Assembly (NCBI GenBank): GCA_030627905.1
Contig: DAOVRZ010000064.1
Span: forward strand, 1 to 32,543
Length of the DNA stretch: 32,543 nt
Direction of reading: 5' to 3'
Source: JAGMES01 sp023128035
GTDB lineage: Bacteria; Bacillota; Halanaerobiia; DY22613
Shown here: positions 15,958 through 24,375 of the stretch, one piece after another
How positions within the stretch are numbered: position 1 is the stretch's first letter
Layout of the letters: the number at the start of each line of letters is the position of its first letter
Program-made: the position numbers and the translations under genes
The notes under the pieces: generated by a model
Database searches by the model: none
What the model was told of the DNA's origin: nothing
The model's input: only the letters and a program-made list of their open reading frames with translations

Positions 15958-17373
15958 ATGGGCTTAACGGAATTAGTAATCTTTATTGCAATGGTTATTG
16001 TATTTATCTTAGGTGTTTTTGCTTTGAAACTTCCAATTGGTTTGTCATTAGTTATATCAGCAATATCTGGGACGTTGATTGCTGGTGAAGGCATTCCGAT
16101 TCGCCACTTGGTTGAGGGAGAATTTGGTTATCTAAATACGATCTTAATTATTGCCATGGCGATGATTTTCATGAAAGTACTTCAAAAGTCAGGGCTTTTG
16201 GATACGATTGCAAGACAAATTATTGTTCGCTTTTATCGGAAACCAGTATTTTTGTTACTATCTATGATGCTTTTAGTTATGTTTCCCGGAATGATAACAG
16301 GTTCTTCTACAGCTGCTGTTCTAACAACCGGAGCATTAGTAGCACCCGTTTTAATTTGTATGGGAGTTCCAAAAGATAAAGCTGCAGTAATTATTGCTAT
16401 GGGAGCAATTTATGGAATGATTGCTCCACCGATCAATGTTCCAGCAATGATCATTGGTGGTGGAATAGATATGCCATTTATCGGTTTTGGCCTGCCTCTT
16501 CTTTTAGCAAGCCTTCCTTTAGCGTTTATTGTAGTTATTGCGGTTGGATTAAAATACATAGAGAAGATTGACTTTAAAACAATTGAAGGTAACTTGCCTA
16601 ATTCATATTATGATCAGCATGGTTTTAAATTATATCTTCCGATTATTCTACTTGTAGTTTTGATGCTCGGTGAAAGTCTTTTGCCACAATATTTTCCTAA
16701 TATGGGTCTCCCGGTGGTCTTTTTGTTAGCAAGTTTCGTTGGAATTTTTACTGGAGAGAGATTTAACTTTTTTAAAGTAGCTAAAGAAGCGATCCATGAT
16801 GCATTACCTGTACTGGGGATTTTGATGGGAGTTGGGATGTTTATTCAGATAATGACTCTAACTGGTGTAAGAGGAACGATTGTAATCCTTTGCCTTTCAT
16901 TACCGTCTGTTTTTCTCTATTTAGGTATAGCAACAAGTCTACCGCTTTTTGGTGCAATCTCTTCATATGGAGCAGCATCTGTTTTAGGGGTTCCTTTTGT
17001 TCTTGCGTTTTTAGGACAGAATGAAATCATTACAGCATCTTCTCTTTCTTTGATTGCTGGTTTAGGAGATTTGATGCCACCAACAGCTCTTGCGGGTATG
17101 TTTGCGGCCCAAGTGGTTGGTCAGAAAAATTATTTCAAAGTTCTGCGACATTGTATTTGGCCTGGTATTTTAACTGCTGCATATGGAATCTTCTTAATCA
17201 TTAATGCCAATTTTGTTAACAATCTATTAAAATCATTTACTGGGAAGATATATATCCTTCTAGGGTTTATCGTGATAATCCTAGCAACAGTATTTGTAAC
17301 AAGGATGATTGGAAAATGTATGCTTACACGTGTGAATAAAGGAGAGAAAAATCATGTTGACACTTGTTTATAG
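15958..17373 (+). CDS. DctM-like (TRAP large subunit superfamily) permease, copy 1
   Basis: A 471-residue, very hydrophobic protein with about 11-13 membrane segments. The block MFPGMITGSSTAAVLTTGALVAPVLICMGVPKDKAA followed by AIYGMIAPPINVPAMIIGG matches the DctM family core (GSS..A......P.....G......A, then I.PP......G), and the second half repeats the inverted motif (SYGAASVLGVPFV, GLGDLMPPTALAGM). TRAP transporters normally need a DctQ subunit and a DctP binding protein; neither is recognisable, but a 48-residue membrane protein overlaps its end by 20 bases. First gene of the gamma-glutamyl cluster; ATG follows GGGGGGAG. Substrate unknown; an acidic amino acid or gamma-glutamyl product is inferred from context. 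Confidence 0.82.
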   Translation: MGLTELVIFIAMVIVFILGVFALKLPIGLSLVISAISGTLIAGEGIPIRHLVEGEFGYLNTILIIAMAMIFMKVLQKSGLLDTIARQIIVRFYRKPVFLLLSMMLLVMFPGMITGSSTAAVLTTGALVAPVLICMGVPKDKAAVIIAMGAIYGMIAPPINVPAMIIGGGIDMPFIGFGLPLLLASLPLAFIVVIAVGLKYIEKIDFKTIEGNLPNSYYDQHGFKLYLPIILLVVLMLGESLLPQYFPNMGLPVVFLLASFVGIFTGERFNFFKVAKEAIHDALPVLGILMGVGMFIQIMTLTGVRGTIVILCLSLPSVFLYLGIATSLPLFGAISSYGAASVLGVPFVLAFLGQNEIITASSLSLIAGLGDLMPPTALAGMFAAQVVGQKNYFKVLRHCIWPGILTAAYGIFLIINANFVNNLLKSFTGKIYILLGFIVIILATVFVTRMIGKCMLTRVNKGEKNHVDTCL

Positions 17374-17500
17374 ATTGATTGTCTTATTTATTATTTGTCT
17401 TGTTATCTGGGATTTATGGGGTGAAAAAGATTGGCGTCATCAAATGATGGCAGGGATTGTACTTATCCCACTTATTCTTCGATTTTTGATGATTAAATAG
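17354..17500 (+). CDS. 48-residue two-helix membrane protein, copy 1 (not previously recognised by me)
   Basis: Reading frame of 48 codons starting at ATG 17354, nine bases after AAAGGAG, and overlapping the end of the permease gene. Two hydrophobic helices (about 4-20 and 31-46) flank a polar turn (DLWGEKDWRHQ). The second helix ends in AGIVLIPLILRFLMIK. A second copy, 23/48 identical without gaps, follows the second permease at 22347, so both are real genes under selection. Position suggests a miniature partner of the DctM-like permease, replacing the four-helix DctQ subunit; that role is inference. I recognise no named family. Confidence 0.85.
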   Translation: MLTLVYRLIVLFIICLVIWDLWGEKDWRHQMMAGIVLIPLILRFLMIK

Positions 17501-17512
17501 GAGGTGATTCTT

Positions 17513-18640
17513 ATGAACAAAGATAACTATAGAGCAATAATAATACTTGTTTTTGTTGTCCTTATAATGATTATAAGCGGAAGATCTTTTTTATCAATGC
17601 ATAAACTTGATCCTATTTTTCCAGGTGTTGGAGTAACGGAAAAGAAAATGTTAAGTAATTATTTGCCTAGCCTAAAAGACACATCAGGAGATACTGAAAT
17701 ATATGTTTTAAAGGGTGAAAAGCCTGGGGGTTCAATCCTTGTTCTTGGTGGAACACATCCTAATGAGCCTGCTGGATATATTTCTGCTGTTTTAATGATC
17801 GAAAATCTTCAAGTGGAAAGAGGTACAGTTTTTGTGATACCTCGGGCCAATCGGAGTGCTTTTACTCATAATGACCCTCAGGAAGGTCATCCACAAAAAT
17901 TTACAGTCCAAACTTCTGAAGGAGAGCGTTGGTTCAGGTATGGGTCAAGAGCAACTAATGCAATTGATCAATGGCCTGATCCAGAAATATATATACATCA
18001 ATCTGGACAAAAACTTTCTGGTTCAGAGACTCGGAATTTGAATCGTGCTTATCCAGGAAGACCAGATGGCAATCTGACGGAGAAAGTTGCTTACGGAATC
18101 ATGGAATTGATCAATAAAGAAAATATTAGCATATCAATAGATTTGCATGAAGCTTCACCAGAATATCCAGTTATTAATGCTATTGTAGCGCATGAGCGTT
18201 CAAGAGATTTGGTTGCGATGAGTATGTTAGAGCTTGAATTTGATGGATTAAATTTTTCGATGGAATTATCACCTCCTAATTTTCATGGGTTATCTCATCG
18301 AGAGTGGGGAGATTATTCTCAAACTATGGCAATTCTAATGGAGTCAGCGAATCCAATACAAGGTAGGCTTAGGGGGCGCACAACAGAAGAGTTAATCTTA
18401 ACTGGTCAGGATGAGTGTTATGTAAAGGCAGATGAGTTAAATCGACTTTATGTAGAGTTTGATGAAAATGGTCATCCATTAAAAGAAAGAGTTGGACGAC
18501 ATCTTACGGCTATTAAGGACATAATTCGTACTTATAATGATTTATATTTTGATAAATCTATTGAGGTGAATGGATTTCCAAGTTATGATGAGTTAATAGA
18601 AGAGGGAATTGGGAAGTTTTTAAATAATTCTTATAATTAA
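17513..18640 (+). CDS. membrane-anchored aspartoacylase/succinylglutamate desuccinylase-family hydrolase, copy 1
   Basis: 375 residues from the ATG at 17513 (AGGAGGTGA upstream; the GTG at 17504 lies in that site). An N-terminal helix (about 8-22) anchors it with the catalytic domain outside. Zinc ligands are H82 and E85 (GGTHPNEPAG) and H212 (DLHEAS); RNLNRAYPG at 175-182 is the substrate-carboxylate loop and E277 (MESANP) the probable catalytic Glu. This M14-related family hydrolyses amide bonds to amino-acid carboxylates. Beside CapB/CapC and a gamma-glutamyltransferase, cleavage of gamma-glutamyl links is the likeliest role, but this is inferred. A paralogue lies at 22507. Confidence 0.85.
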   Translation: MNKDNYRAIIILVFVVLIMIISGRSFLSMHKLDPIFPGVGVTEKKMLSNYLPSLKDTSGDTEIYVLKGEKPGGSILVLGGTHPNEPAGYISAVLMIENLQVERGTVFVIPRANRSAFTHNDPQEGHPQKFTVQTSEGERWFRYGSRATNAIDQWPDPEIYIHQSGQKLSGSETRNLNRAYPGRPDGNLTEKVAYGIMELINKENISISIDLHEASPEYPVINAIVAHERSRDLVAMSMLELEFDGLNFSMELSPPNFHGLSHREWGDYSQTMAILMESANPIQGRLRGRTTEELILTGQDECYVKADELNRLYVEFDENGHPLKERVGRHLTAIKDIIRTYNDLYFDKSIEVNGFPSYDELIEEGIGKFLNNSYN

Positions 18641-18686
18641 AATATTTTAAACAAAACGACATTACAAAGGAGGTAAACCTAAATAC

Positions 18687-18757
18687 TGTAACGAAGATAT
18701 TTTTAATAGCAACTTTTGGAAGTCGTTACATAAAGTCTATTTATCAAGATAAATAGA
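18687..18757 (+). other. two inverted repeats in the leader of the gamma-glutamyltransferase gene
   Basis: TGTAACGA (18687-18694) pairs with TCGTTACA (18723-18730), and TCTATTTATC-AA-GATAAATAGA (18736-18757) is a perfect 10-bp hairpin. Neither is followed by a T-run. An AAAGGAGG at 18666-18673 has no start codon behind it. The segment may set mRNA stability or mark a processing point inside the operon. Confidence 0.55.
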
Positions 18758-18788
18758 TTATTTGCCAATATCAAAAGGAGGTTTTAAA

Positions 18789-20435
18789 ATGAAAAGAAAT
18801 TTAAGATGGAGTGTAGTTTTATTAGCAGTTTTTGTAACCATTTTTTCTGTCACTACCTTTGCAACTGATTTGATTAACTCTGAGGAAGTAGCAAAACATG
18901 CCATTGTTACTTCAGCCCACCCTCTAGCTTCTGAAGCGGGTATTGAGATGTTGAAAAAAGGCGGTAATGCAGTGGATGCTGCAGTTGCAACTGCCTTCGC
19001 CATTGGGGTTGTAGAACCTGATGGAAGTGGTATTGGTGGAGAAGGCATGATGGTGATTTATCTTGCAGAAACTGATGAAAAAATTGCTATTGACTTTCGT
19101 TCATGTGCACCTAAAGATATTGATAAGTATGGATTAGAGAAAGATGGGCCTAAATCAGTAGCTATCCCAGGTACAGTTGCAGGTTTAGCTATGGCTTTAG
19201 AAAAGTATGGTACAATGTCTTTGCATGAGGTTATTCAACCTGCAATTTGTTTTGCAGAAGAAGGTTTTGAAGTTTCGGAAACTTTAGCTGGAATTATCAT
19301 GGATAATTATGAAAAAATATTGAACGATCCAGCAACAGCAGAGGTTTATCTTGAAGACTCTTTCCCAAAACAAGAAGGAGACATTATTGTTCAAGAAGAT
19401 TTAGCTAAGACATTAAGAATTATTGGCAAGAATGGAGCTAGTGCATTCTATAATGGGATTATTGCAGATATCATTGATTATCAAATGAAAAAAAGTGGTG
19501 GTATTATCACTAAGGAAGATTTAGCGAATTATCAAGCTATTGAGCGTGAACCAGTAGAAGGTGATTATCGAGGATATCATATTATTTCAGGTCCTCCACC
19601 TGTTTCTGGTATGGTAGTTGTAGAAGCTTTGAATATTTTAGAGAACTATGATCTTCGTCAATATGGATATATGAGTTATGATGCATTGCATCTTATGTCA
19701 GAGGCTATACGTTTAGCTTATGGAGATCGCTATACATATATGGCTGATCCTGGTTTTGTGGATGTTCCTCTTGATATCATATTGTCTAAAGATTATGCAG
19801 CTAAACGGGCAGAGATGATCAAAATGGATAGCCAAATTCCTAGAAATGATCTTTATGGTGGTCTTGATGATGTAAAAGAACATCATAGTACTACTCACTT
19901 AGTTGTTGCTGATGATGCAGGGAATATGGTTTCTCTAACTCAAACTATAAGTAGTTTCTTTGGTGCTGGCTATACTGTTCCAGGTACTGGTATCTTGCTG
20001 AATAATGAAATGAAGAACTTTAGCAAGAGCGGGATTAATGTAATGGAACCTTATAAGAGAATGAGAACAACAATCGCACCTACTGTGATTTTGAAAGATG
20101 GAGAGCCATTTATGGCTGTAGGTTCCCCAGGCGCTGCGAGAATTGTTCCTGCTGTAGTGAATATTATTGTAAATGTTGTAGACTTTGATATGGGCTTACA
20201 GGAAGCTATTGAAGCACCACGTTTTTATAGTACTTCTCAAAGTACAAAAGTTTACTTAGAAGACAGATTTCCAGAATTGGTTATTAAAGCCCTTGAGAAC
20301 AAAGGATATAACCTTGTAATCAAAGGAGCGATGGATCTCTATTTTGGTGGTGCACAGGCTGTATTATATGGTGAGAAGGGTAAAATTATAGGTGGTGCTG
20401 ACCCACGTAGAGATGGTTTTGCGATTGGTTTTTAA
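18789..20435 (+). CDS. ggt: secreted gamma-glutamyltransferase
   Basis: 548 residues from the ATG at 18789 (AAAGGAGG upstream), with a signal peptide (RWSVVLLAVFVTIFSVTTFA). GGT features are AIVTSAHPLASEAGIEMLKKGGNAVDAAVATAFAIGVVEP, GSGIGGEGMMVIYL and FRSCAP (gamma-carboxylate binding arginine). Autocleavage occurs before T368 in HSTTHLVVAD, giving large and small subunits. ILLNNEM and GSPGAARI follow in the small subunit. GGT transfers or hydrolyses gamma-glutamyl groups outside the cytoplasm. Family members process poly-gamma-glutamate (CapD of Bacillus anthracis, GGT of B. subtilis), which agrees with capB/capC in the same cluster. Confidence 0.96.
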   Translation: MKRNLRWSVVLLAVFVTIFSVTTFATDLINSEEVAKHAIVTSAHPLASEAGIEMLKKGGNAVDAAVATAFAIGVVEPDGSGIGGEGMMVIYLAETDEKIAIDFRSCAPKDIDKYGLEKDGPKSVAIPGTVAGLAMALEKYGTMSLHEVIQPAICFAEEGFEVSETLAGIIMDNYEKILNDPATAEVYLEDSFPKQEGDIIVQEDLAKTLRIIGKNGASAFYNGIIADIIDYQMKKSGGIITKEDLANYQAIEREPVEGDYRGYHIISGPPPVSGMVVVEALNILENYDLRQYGYMSYDALHLMSEAIRLAYGDRYTYMADPGFVDVPLDIILSKDYAAKRAEMIKMDSQIPRNDLYGGLDDVKEHHSTTHLVVADDAGNMVSLTQTISSFFGAGYTVPGTGILLNNEMKNFSKSGINVMEPYKRMRTTIAPTVILKDGEPFMAVGSPGAARIVPAVVNIIVNVVDFDMGLQEAIEAPRFYSTSQSTKVYLEDRFPELVIKALENKGYNLVIKGAMDLYFGGAQAVLYGEKGKIIGGADPRRDGFAIGF

Positions 20436-20458
20436 ATTATAAATAGGAGGTATACTTC

Positions 20459-21019
20459 ATGAAAAAATTTGCACTTATCGTTTTAGTAGCTTTGACTATG
20501 TTAGTTTCTGGCCAAGTTTTAGCAAGTGAGAGCCAAACTGTTACATTTTCTGAACCAGTTTTAATTACTTCTATAGGACAAAACCCAGATGCATTGATGG
20601 TGAAAGTTCTTTTAACAAAAAACAAAATTGAATTTGGTTATTCTGCTTTAGCAAAGGTAGAAGAACTTTCTGAGTATAAAACTATTATTATGGTAGTTGG
20701 AGCTAGTACAAAAGGTTTAGGAGCCGCTGGAATCGATTTTGAAACAGAACTGGAAAGAACAAAAACTTTGATCGCTGCTGCAGTGGAAAAGGAAATTCCT
20801 ATTGTTTTGGCTCATGTAGGTGGAAAAAGTAGAAGAGGTACCAAATCAAATCAATTGATTGATTTGGTAGGTGCCGTTGCATCTTATATGATTATTACTG
20901 AGGCTGGTAATGAAGATGGGTATTTTACAAAAATTGCTGAAGAGAGAAATATTCCATTGAAAACTGCTGACAAGATATTAAATACTGGAGCATATTTTAA
21001 AGAAATCTTTATAAAGTAG
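20459..21019 (+). CDS. small secreted protein of the cluster (DUF6305-like)
   Basis: A 186-residue protein with a clear signal peptide (MKKFALIVLVALTMLVSGQVLA) and a mixed alpha/beta body. Visible blocks are PVLITSIGQNPDALMVKVLL, TIIMVVGASTKGLGAAGID, PIVLAHVGGKSRRGTKSNQLID and MIITEAGNEDGYFTKIAEER. This resembles proteins annotated DUF6305; the name is from memory. The Gly-rich turns and Rossmann-like order suggest a ligand-binding or nucleotide-like fold. It sits before the second permease, the place where a TRAP binding protein would be expected, but it is far shorter than DctP. Function unknown. Confidence 0.72.
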   Translation: MKKFALIVLVALTMLVSGQVLASESQTVTFSEPVLITSIGQNPDALMVKVLLTKNKIEFGYSALAKVEELSEYKTIIMVVGASTKGLGAAGIDFETELERTKTLIAAAVEKEIPIVLAHVGGKSRRGTKSNQLIDLVGAVASYMIITEAGNEDGYFTKIAEERNIPLKTADKILNTGAYFKEIFIK

Positions 21020-21027
21020 ATTAATTG

Positions 21028-21055
21028 AACAGGGGTGGTTATTACCGCTCCTGTT
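21028..21055 (+). other. strong intercistronic hairpin without T-run
   Basis: AACAGGGGTGGT-TATT-ACCGCTCCTGTT forms a 12-bp stem (two G-T pairs) with a four-base loop, nine bases after the upstream stop. No T-run follows, so it is more likely an mRNA-stabilising or processing structure than a terminator. Confidence 0.7.
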
Positions 21056-21084
21056 GAACATTTGAGCGATTGGAGGTTATGAAA

Positions 21085-22332
21085 GTGATTCATTTCTTAA
21101 TTTTTATAGGAATGTTTCTGTTGCTATTCTTTTTTACACGTATAAAGCCGAAATGTTGTGCAGGCATACCACATCTGAGTTTGATTTTTTTAGTAATTGT
21201 CTGTGGCTTATTATTAACACCAATTCCTTTTAAAAATATGATTGAAGGGCCATTTGGATATCTTGACAGCATTTTGATAGTGGCCACAGGTTTAATCTTT
21301 TTGTTTGTTTTAAAAGAGACTAAAGCCTTGAAAAATATTATAGAAAGTTGGGCCTATATTTCACGAAATCATCTATTTTTTCTTTTATTAATTTTGTTAG
21401 TTATCGGTATGATTCCGGGAATGTTTACAGGTTCGGCTTTGTTTGCTGTCACGATTAGCTCAGGTTTGTTATTACCTATTTTGAAAAAGATTGGGTTTGA
21501 TTCAAAAAAAGGAAAAGCTTTCGTTATCATGAGTGGAATTTTAGGGATGATTGCTCCTCCTGTTAACTTACCTTTGATGATATTAAGTGGAGTAGATGTT
21601 CGACCATTTGCAGGTTATGGTAATGCTCTTTGGATTATAGTAGTACCAGGAGTAATTCTTACAGCTTTATATTTTTGGCTGATTGGAAAAAAAGATTTTC
21701 AAACTTATGAAGTAGAAACAAAAGCTAATTTTAATTTTGTTGATTATATGGGGATAATTTTTGTTTTAATTATGGCTATTTTACGGATTAGTTTACCTGT
21801 AACTATTTTTGGCAGATTAGGTTGGCCATTAATCTTTTTAGCAGCAGCTATCTTGCAATGGTTAGTTAAAAGAAAAGGAAACTTTTTTGAAATATCTCAA
21901 TTGGCAATTTCTAAAGGGGTACATTTATTGGGGATTCTTTTTGCGAGTGGGGTTTTTATACAGATTACAACTTTTACAGGTCTAAAAGGTGAATTAGTTT
22001 TACAACTGAGTGAATGGCCAAGTATCTTAATTTCTATCTTTATGGTAATTGGTCTGGTACTTTTAGGAGGATTATGGGAGAGTATTGGCCTTTTATTTAT
22101 GATTCCATTATACTTGACCTTTACTATGAATAGTGTTTGGTTTGCTGTAATTTCTTCAGCACTGATAGCTATTGGTTTTGCCTTACCTATAGGATGGAGA
22201 AAACCTATTTTAGAAATAGAAGAGATCGAGAAGGAGACTGGGAAATTTACTTTGATTCCCTTTGGCTTATTTGCATTATGGATCTTATTTGTATTTTGGC
22301 AAATGGACTGGTTTATAAACCTTATATCTTAA
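21085..22332 (+). CDS. DctM-like (TRAP large subunit superfamily) permease, copy 2
   Basis: About 415 residues. The GTG at 21085 lies eight bases after GGAGG; an in-frame ATG at 21079 is only two bases from it and is the alternative start. Membrane segments fill the protein. IPGMFTGSALFAVTISSGLLLPILKKIG and SGILGMIAPPVNLPLMILSG align with the same blocks of copy 1, so the two are paralogues, though the second half has diverged (LLGGLWESIGLLFMIPL instead of the PP motif). That loss may mean different substrate or non-transport function. Followed after 14 bases by its own 48-residue partner. Confidence 0.78.
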   Translation: MIHFLIFIGMFLLLFFFTRIKPKCCAGIPHLSLIFLVIVCGLLLTPIPFKNMIEGPFGYLDSILIVATGLIFLFVLKETKALKNIIESWAYISRNHLFFLLLILLVIGMIPGMFTGSALFAVTISSGLLLPILKKIGFDSKKGKAFVIMSGILGMIAPPVNLPLMILSGVDVRPFAGYGNALWIIVVPGVILTALYFWLIGKKDFQTYEVETKANFNFVDYMGIIFVLIMAILRISLPVTIFGRLGWPLIFLAAAILQWLVKRKGNFFEISQLAISKGVHLLGILFASGVFIQITTFTGLKGELVLQLSEWPSILISIFMVIGLVLLGGLWESIGLLFMIPLYLTFTMNSVWFAVISSALIAIGFALPIGWRKPILEIEEIEKETGKFTLIPFGLFALWILFVFWQMDWFINLIS

Positions 22333-22346
22333 GGCGGTGAATTAAT

Positions 22347-22493
22347 ATGCTTATGTGGATTTATCGTTTGATAGCATTATATATTATTATTATGCTTGGA
22401 GTAACTGTCATTAAATCAGAGAAATGGAATGATCAATTAGTTGCAGGATTGGTTCTGATTCCTCTGATATTACGAATATTATTGATCAGGTAA
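22347..22493 (+). CDS. 48-residue two-helix membrane protein, copy 2
   Basis: ATG at 22347, six bases after GGCGGTGA; stop TAA at 22491. Same length as the protein at 17354, with shared YRLI near the start, W27 and Q30 in the polar turn, A33-G34, and the identical VLIPLILR helix. The conserved arginine pair (R7, R43) and basic last residue suggest both ends face the cytoplasm. It follows a DctM-like permease and precedes a hydrolase exactly as copy 1 does. No known domain is evident; it is probably a permease subunit. Confidence 0.85.
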   Translation: MLMWIYRLIALYIIIMLGVTVIKSEKWNDQLVAGLVLIPLILRILLIR

Positions 22494-22506
22494 AGGAGGT
22501 AAGATG

Positions 22507-23568
22507 ATGGGTAAACTTAGTCATGTTACTCGAGGTGTGTTTATTTTAGCTGTGATACTAATTATTACTTATTTTGCAGGGGTTGAGTTTAAAAAGGCTC
22601 ATGTCTTTGATCAGATTATTCCCGGGCCAGGAGTAACGGAGATCAAACATTTAAGCGATTACTTTGCAGATTTAAAAGGAACTTATGCTGATACCCCAAT
22701 CTATGTATTAGAAGGAGAAGAACCAGGGGCAACGGCTTTTTTATTAGGTGGAACTCATTCTAGAGAAGTATCAGGAGTTATGGGAGCTGTTCTTTTAATT
22801 GAGAATGCTAAAGTGACAAAAGGACGTCTTTTAGTAATTCCTAGAGCCAACAATAGTGGAGCAAGCTATACACCACCCCTTGGGGGAGAACCAGGTTTTT
22901 ATCATATTGTCAATAAAAATGGTAATCTCCGGGAGTTTCGCTTAGGTGGGCGTCGGACAAATCCAATTCATCAGTGGCCTGATCCTGCTAATTATTATAC
23001 GGTTTATGGTGATTTTAAGATAGATGGAAATGAAAGTCGTAATCTAAATAGGGCATATCCTGGAAATCCAGATGGGAGTTATACTGAAAAATTAGCATAT
23101 GGGATTATGGAATTGATTCGTAATGAGAATGTTAGAATCTCATTTGACTTTCATGAAGCAGGAACAAAATCTAGATTAGCTAATATGTTAATCGCTAATC
23201 CTAAAGGTCTTGATCTTGCGGCGGTAACAATTCTCAATCTAGAGATGGAAGACATTCAGATGAAATTAGAGCAATCTTCAAAAGGATTTCGCGGTTTAAG
23301 TCATCGAGAGTGGGGAGATAATGCTGATACATTCTCATTCTTGTCTGAAACTCCTAATCCTGGTCAGAACTATAGGACTCGTAAATTTTATAAGGTTTTG
23401 GCTCAAGATACTCCATATCCTTTAGAAGAAAGGGTAGGTAGACAAATAGCTACATTTGCTTCGGTAGTGGATTCTTATAACATGTTTTATGATGATACTA
23501 TTGTGATTGAGGCAATTCCTAGTTATGGTGAGCTTGTGGAAAAGGGATTGAGTGGGTTTTTGAATTAA
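22507..23568 (+). CDS. membrane-anchored aspartoacylase-family hydrolase, copy 2
   Basis: 353 residues from the second ATG (22507), seven bases after GGAGG. N-terminal anchor at about 10-25. Zinc ligands H84 and E87 (GGTHSREVSG) and H216 (FDFHEAG), the RNLNRAYPGNPDG loop (178-190) and LSHREWGDNADTFSFLSETPNP mirror the protein at 17513, with which it shares long blocks (IIPGPGVTE, YGIMELI, PSYGELVEKG). It is clearly the duplicate, completing the second permease-microprotein-hydrolase module. The differing residues in the zinc loop (HSRE versus HPNE) leave the metal ligands intact, so both should be active. Confidence 0.84.
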   Translation: MGKLSHVTRGVFILAVILIITYFAGVEFKKAHVFDQIIPGPGVTEIKHLSDYFADLKGTYADTPIYVLEGEEPGATAFLLGGTHSREVSGVMGAVLLIENAKVTKGRLLVIPRANNSGASYTPPLGGEPGFYHIVNKNGNLREFRLGGRRTNPIHQWPDPANYYTVYGDFKIDGNESRNLNRAYPGNPDGSYTEKLAYGIMELIRNENVRISFDFHEAGTKSRLANMLIANPKGLDLAAVTILNLEMEDIQMKLEQSSKGFRGLSHREWGDNADTFSFLSETPNPGQNYRTRKFYKVLAQDTPYPLEERVGRQIATFASVVDSYNMFYDDTIVIEAIPSYGELVEKGLSGFLN

Positions 23569-23616
23569 GTTTCTTGAGTTGGGTTTGCGGGGGGTACAAT
23601 GTTTGGGGGGATTATT

Positions 23617-24375
23617 ATGTTGAAAAAGTTTGTGGTTCCAATAATTATTGTTGGAATCTTTTTTTCTAGTTTGATTGTTTATGGTGCATTAGAGTTGGAG
23701 CCAATTGGGGTGCTTGGTGAAGGGGAGGAGTGGGTGACTCCGTATTATGTTATTGATAGTAATGTTTCTGGGCCAACGATTTTTATTATAGGGGGTACTC
23801 ATGGGGATGAACTTGCTGGTTGGCATGCTGCGTTGAAGTTGTTAGATTCACGATTAGATAGAGGTAGGATGGTTATCGTTCCTAGGGCGAATATGAAGAG
23901 TGTGGAAGAAGAGAAGCGTGAGATTGAAGGTGATGGAAATTTAAATCGGTGTTATCCTGGTAAAGAAGATGGGATTCCGATGGAGCAGTTGGCTTTTCAA
24001 ATTTTTTCGCTTATTAAAGAGATTGGCCCTGATCTGGTATTAGATTTACACGAATCTCGTGAGTTTCATCTTGTGAATGAAAGATATCTTGGACAAACTT
24101 TAATTGGATACTCTGATGATATGACTCTATGGACTGGTTTATGTGCTATCGAAGGTATTAACGATGAGATTGAAAATGATATTGAACATTTTACTTTACT
24201 TCAGGGGCCAGTAGAAGGAAGTACTACCTGGGCTGTTGGAAAATATATTCAAGTTCCAGCTTTTACAGTAGAGACTAGCAGGAAGATGGAGCTTTCTTCT
24301 AGAATTAATTATCAATTGATGATAGTTCAGTATATATTAAAAGAATTTGAGGTGAATTTGCATTGGGATATATAA
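23617..24375 (+). CDS. AstE-like hydrolase, short third paralogue
   Basis: 252 residues from the ATG at 23617, six bases after GGGGGG; an upstream ATG (23599) lacks a site. A signal or anchor helix spans about 5-23. Zinc motif GGTHGDELAG (H62, E65), the loop DGNLNRCYPG, DLHESREF (H145) and TVETSRK (catalytic Glu) define a compact aspartoacylase/succinylglutamate desuccinylase domain lacking the insert present in the two longer paralogues. Its end overlaps capB by 13 bases, tying it to polymer synthesis. The GC-rich G-run leader (GCGGGGGGTACAATGTTTGGGGGG) is unusual for this AT-rich region. Confidence 0.84.
   Translation: MLKKFVVPIIIVGIFFSSLIVYGALELEPIGVLGEGEEWVTPYYVIDSNVSGPTIFIIGGTHGDELAGWHAALKLLDSRLDRGRMVIVPRANMKSVEEEKREIEGDGNLNRCYPGKEDGIPMEQLAFQIFSLIKEIGPDLVLDLHESREFHLVNERYLGQTLIGYSDDMTLWTGLCAIEGINDEIENDIEHFTLLQGPVEGSTTWAVGKYIQVPAFTVETSRKMELSSRINYQLMIVQYILKEFEVNLHWDI

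Noticed and set aside
17354..17500. Small frame after the first permease as a frameshifted permease tail
   Set aside because: It has its own start and ribosome site, and a paralogue of identical length follows the second permease, so it is an independent gene.
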